A stretch of 64,000 nucleotides of DNA, taken from Falsirhodobacter algicola (GTDB lineage Bacteria; Pseudomonadota; Alphaproteobacteria; Rhodobacterales; Rhodobacteraceae). Below the pieces are notes generated by a model that saw only the letters and a program-made list of their open reading frames with translations, searched no databases and was not told the DNA's origin. The position numbers and the translations under genes are program-made. Location of the stretch: contig NZ_CP047289.1 of the NCBI RefSeq assembly GCF_018279165.1, forward strand, positions 496,001 through 560,000, read 5' to 3'. The stretch's first letter is position 1, and the number at the start of each line of letters is the position of its first letter. Of the stretch, positions 60,646-64,000 are shown piece by piece.

Positions 60646-60674
60646 TTGACATCGGGGGCTGTCTGATCGATATA
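60646..60674 (+). promoter_or_regulatory. Predicted promoter of rplU-rpmA
   Basis: A perfect TTGACA (60646-60651) is 17 bases from GATATA (60669-60674). A start near 60681 gives a leader of about 120 bases before the rplU ATG. It is the best sigma-70-like promoter in the window. Confidence 0.6.
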
Positions 60675-60678
60675 CGCG

Positions 60679-60712
60679 AGGTCTGCCATTCACGGATGCG
60701 CAGACCTTTTTT
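60679..60712 (+). terminator. Terminator-like hairpin at the head of the rplU leader
   Basis: AGGTCTGC (60679-60686) pairs with GCAGACCT (60700-60707) and is followed by six Ts. It lies right at the predicted start site. It may stop read-through from the upstream plus-strand operon, act as an attenuator, or form a 5' stem. Confidence 0.6.
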
Positions 60713-60799
60713 CATTGACGCCCCTCGGGGTGCGCTGTCCGACGGCAAGCAACATCGGGAAACCGGGGCCAAAGGACGCGGAACAAGAAGGAAAGACCC

Positions 60800-61189
60800 A
60801 TGTTCGCGGTCCTCAAGACGGGCGGCAAGCAATACACGGTTCGCGCGGGCGATATCCTGCGCGTCGAAAAGCTTGCAGCCGAAGCTGGTGAAACGATCCA
60901 GTTCAACGACATTCTCATGGTGGGCGGCGATGCGCCGACCATCGGCGCGCCCTTCGTGGCCGGCGCCGCGGTTCAGGCCGAAGTGATCGCCCAGATCAAG
61001 GGCGAGAAGGTCATCCACTACGTCAAGCGCCGCCGGAAGCACTCGTCGCAGCGCACCAAGGGCCACCGTCAGCAGCTCACGCTGCTGCGCGTGACGGACG
61101 TCCTTGCTTCGGGCGCCGATGCAACCGACGTGAAGGCAGCGACCGGCACCGCCGATGCGCGCCGCGCAGCCCACGAGACGAAGGAGTAA
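60800..61189 (+). CDS. rplU: 50S ribosomal protein L21
   Basis: 129-residue ribosomal protein. MFAVLKTGGKQYTVRAGDILRVEKL at the start and IHYVKRRRKHSSQRTKGHRQQLTLLRV near 78-105 are the L21 signatures. A short Ala/Thr-rich tail extends beyond the core. GAAGGAAAG precedes the ATG. rpmA follows after six bases. Confidence 0.97.
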   Translation: MFAVLKTGGKQYTVRAGDILRVEKLAAEAGETIQFNDILMVGGDAPTIGAPFVAGAAVQAEVIAQIKGEKVIHYVKRRRKHSSQRTKGHRQQLTLLRVTDVLASGADATDVKAATGTADARRAAHETKE

Positions 61190-61195
61190 TCCCTC

Positions 61196-61465
61196 ATGGC
61201 ACACAAGAAAGCAGGCGGCTCGTCCCGCAACGGTCGCGACTCCGCCGGTCGCCGCCTTGGCGTGAAGCTCTACGGTGGCCAAGCGGTCATCGCGGGCAAC
61301 ATCATCGTGCGTCAGCGCGGCACCACCTGGTTCCCGGGTGAGGGCGTCGGCATGGGCAAGGATCACACGATCTTCGCCACGCGCGAAGGCGCCGTGTCGT
61401 TCAAGAAAGGCCTCAAGGGCCGCACCTTCATTTCGGTCCTCCCGGTGGCGGAGGCCGCTGAGTAA
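61196..61465 (+). CDS. rpmA: 50S ribosomal protein L27
   Basis: 89-residue ribosomal protein. [24 protein letters not shown] is the flexible N-terminus reaching the peptidyl-transferase centre, and IIVRQRGT and [12 protein letters not shown] complete the family pattern. No N-terminal extension, unlike Firmicute L27. AAGGAG precedes the ATG. Confidence 0.97.
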   Translation: MAHKKAGGSSRNGRDSAGRRLGVKLYGGQAVIAGNIIVRQRGTTWFPGEGVGMGKDHTIFATREGAVSFKKGLKGRTFISVLPVAEAAE

Positions 61466-61492
61466 GCCGAACCGCAAGGTTGCATGCAACAG

Positions 61493-61520
61493 GGGATCGG
61501 CTTCGCGGCCGGTCCCTTTT
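61493..61520 (+). terminator. Rho-independent terminator after rpmA
   Basis: GGGATCGGC (61493-61501) pairs with GCCGGTCCC (61508-61516), with one G-U pair and loop TTCGCG, and is followed by TTTT. It separates the ribosomal protein genes from the acetyltransferase, which lies only 26 bases on, so partial termination is likely. Confidence 0.75.
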
Positions 61521-61546
61521 CGCGTTCTGATGTGGGAGACATCGCC

Positions 61547-62083
61547 ATGACGCTCGACATCGCTGATCCGATCCCGGTGATCGGCACGGACCGTTTCCAC
61601 CTGCGCCCGGTTCGCCGGTCGGATACCGGTCTGCTGGGGCATTACGCAAGCGATCTGCGGGTGGCGCGCATGACAAGCCGCATTCCCCACCCGATGCCGC
61701 CCGGCGCGATCGAGGCGTTCGTCACCCGCGCCATGAATCCCAGCTGCGAAGAGGCGATCTGGGTCATGGACGGCTCCTCGACCGAACTCGGCGAGGTGCT
61801 GGGCATCATCAGTCTGACGAAGATGGATCGCGGCCAGTCCGAAATCGGATATTGGGTCGCGCCGGCGTTCTGGAACACGGGCCTTGCGTCCGAGGCGGTG
61901 GCGGCATTGGTGGCTGCGAACCCGCTGGGAAACACGGCGATCTTCGCCTCGGTGTTTCAGGACAATCCGGGGTCGGCGCGGGTTCTGACGAACAACGGCT
62001 TCGTCTATCTTGGCGATGCGGAGACGTTCTCCGTCTCGCGCAATGCCCATGTCGCAACGTGGACCTATATCCGCAAGCTCTGA
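61547..62083 (+). CDS. GNAT family N-acetyltransferase
   Basis: 178 residues. TDRFHLRPVRRSDTGLLGHYASD opens the fold, IGYWVAPAFWNTGLASEAVAALV is the acetyl-CoA-binding motif A region, and NPGSARVLTNNGFVYLGD is the RimJ/RimL-type C-terminal block. Start: ATG 61547 after GGGAGA; the frame is open to 61484, but that part overlaps the terminator. Such acetyltransferases sit between rpmA and obgE in many Rhodobacteraceae. Substrate unknown, possibly a protein N-terminus. Confidence 0.88.
   Translation: MTLDIADPIPVIGTDRFHLRPVRRSDTGLLGHYASDLRVARMTSRIPHPMPPGAIEAFVTRAMNPSCEEAIWVMDGSSTELGEVLGIISLTKMDRGQSEIGYWVAPAFWNTGLASEAVAALVAANPLGNTAIFASVFQDNPGSARVLTNNGFVYLGDAETFSVSRNAHVATWTYIRKL

Positions 62084-64000
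<1,917 letters not shown>

Overview
The window is a high-GC (roughly two-thirds G+C by eye) alphaproteobacterial chromosome segment. It looks like a Rhodobacteraceae member of the Rhodobacter/Paracoccus type. The main reasons are the gene orders ispD / dusB(nifR3)-ntrB-ntrC-ntrY-ntrX-trkA-trkH-hfq-hflX and rplU-rpmA-(GNAT)-obgE-proB, an NtrC without the sigma-54 contact loop, and the many ATGA-type start/stop overlaps. No insertion sequence, prophage or CRISPR array is visible. The sequence is densely coding; the only gene-free stretch over 300 bases is the divergent control region at 55798-56194.

Layout. 1-450: 5' part of ispD (minus strand, runs off the left end). 571-12266: nitrogen and potassium regulatory block (dusB, ntrBC, ntrYX, trkAH) followed by hfq and hflX. 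12386-14906: a DUF1127 protein, two small unknown genes and a pyridine nucleotide-disulfide oxidoreductase. 14979-20492: an operon for a caa3-like terminal oxidase (subunit II with a heme-c domain, fused subunit I+III, a small membrane protein, a CtaG-type assembly factor and a three-heme cytochrome c). 20474-24707: three transporters (BASS family, NhaA, BCCT).

24742-29503 is an unusual set: CDP-alcohol phosphotransferase, MDR dehydrogenase, a degenerate QueD/PTPS homologue, a family-4-like glycosyltransferase, a SAM methyltransferase and a RibD-type reductase. Four of these are translationally coupled or nearly so. I infer a pathway that makes a modified, possibly glycosylated or lipid-linked, pterin-like metabolite; it is the best candidate here for an undescribed system. 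29615-33298: an aldehyde dehydrogenase, an entericidin-like lipoprotein and a periplasmic cyclic-nucleotide phosphodiesterase/nucleotidase. 33522-40708: a seven-gene iron-uptake set (cupredoxin, FTR1 permease, two imelysin-family proteins, two di-heme c proteins and a fatty-acid-hydroxylase-like membrane protein).

40697-49055 is one long minus-strand unit. It starts with a TetR regulator next to a large operator-like palindrome, continues through livGFHMK, and ends with an MBL hydrolase, an aminotransferase and an AEC transporter. 49320-55797 is a dipeptide-type ABC transporter (dppABCDF) ending in a LysR regulator. It is divergent from a DUF917 / hydantoinase-oxoprolinase / AroM / flavin-reductase operon (56195-60236), which suggests uptake and breakdown of a peptide-like or cyclic-amide compound. 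60443-64000 returns to core genome: tRNA-Ser(CGA), rplU, rpmA, a GNAT acetyltransferase, obgE and the start of proB (runs off the right end).
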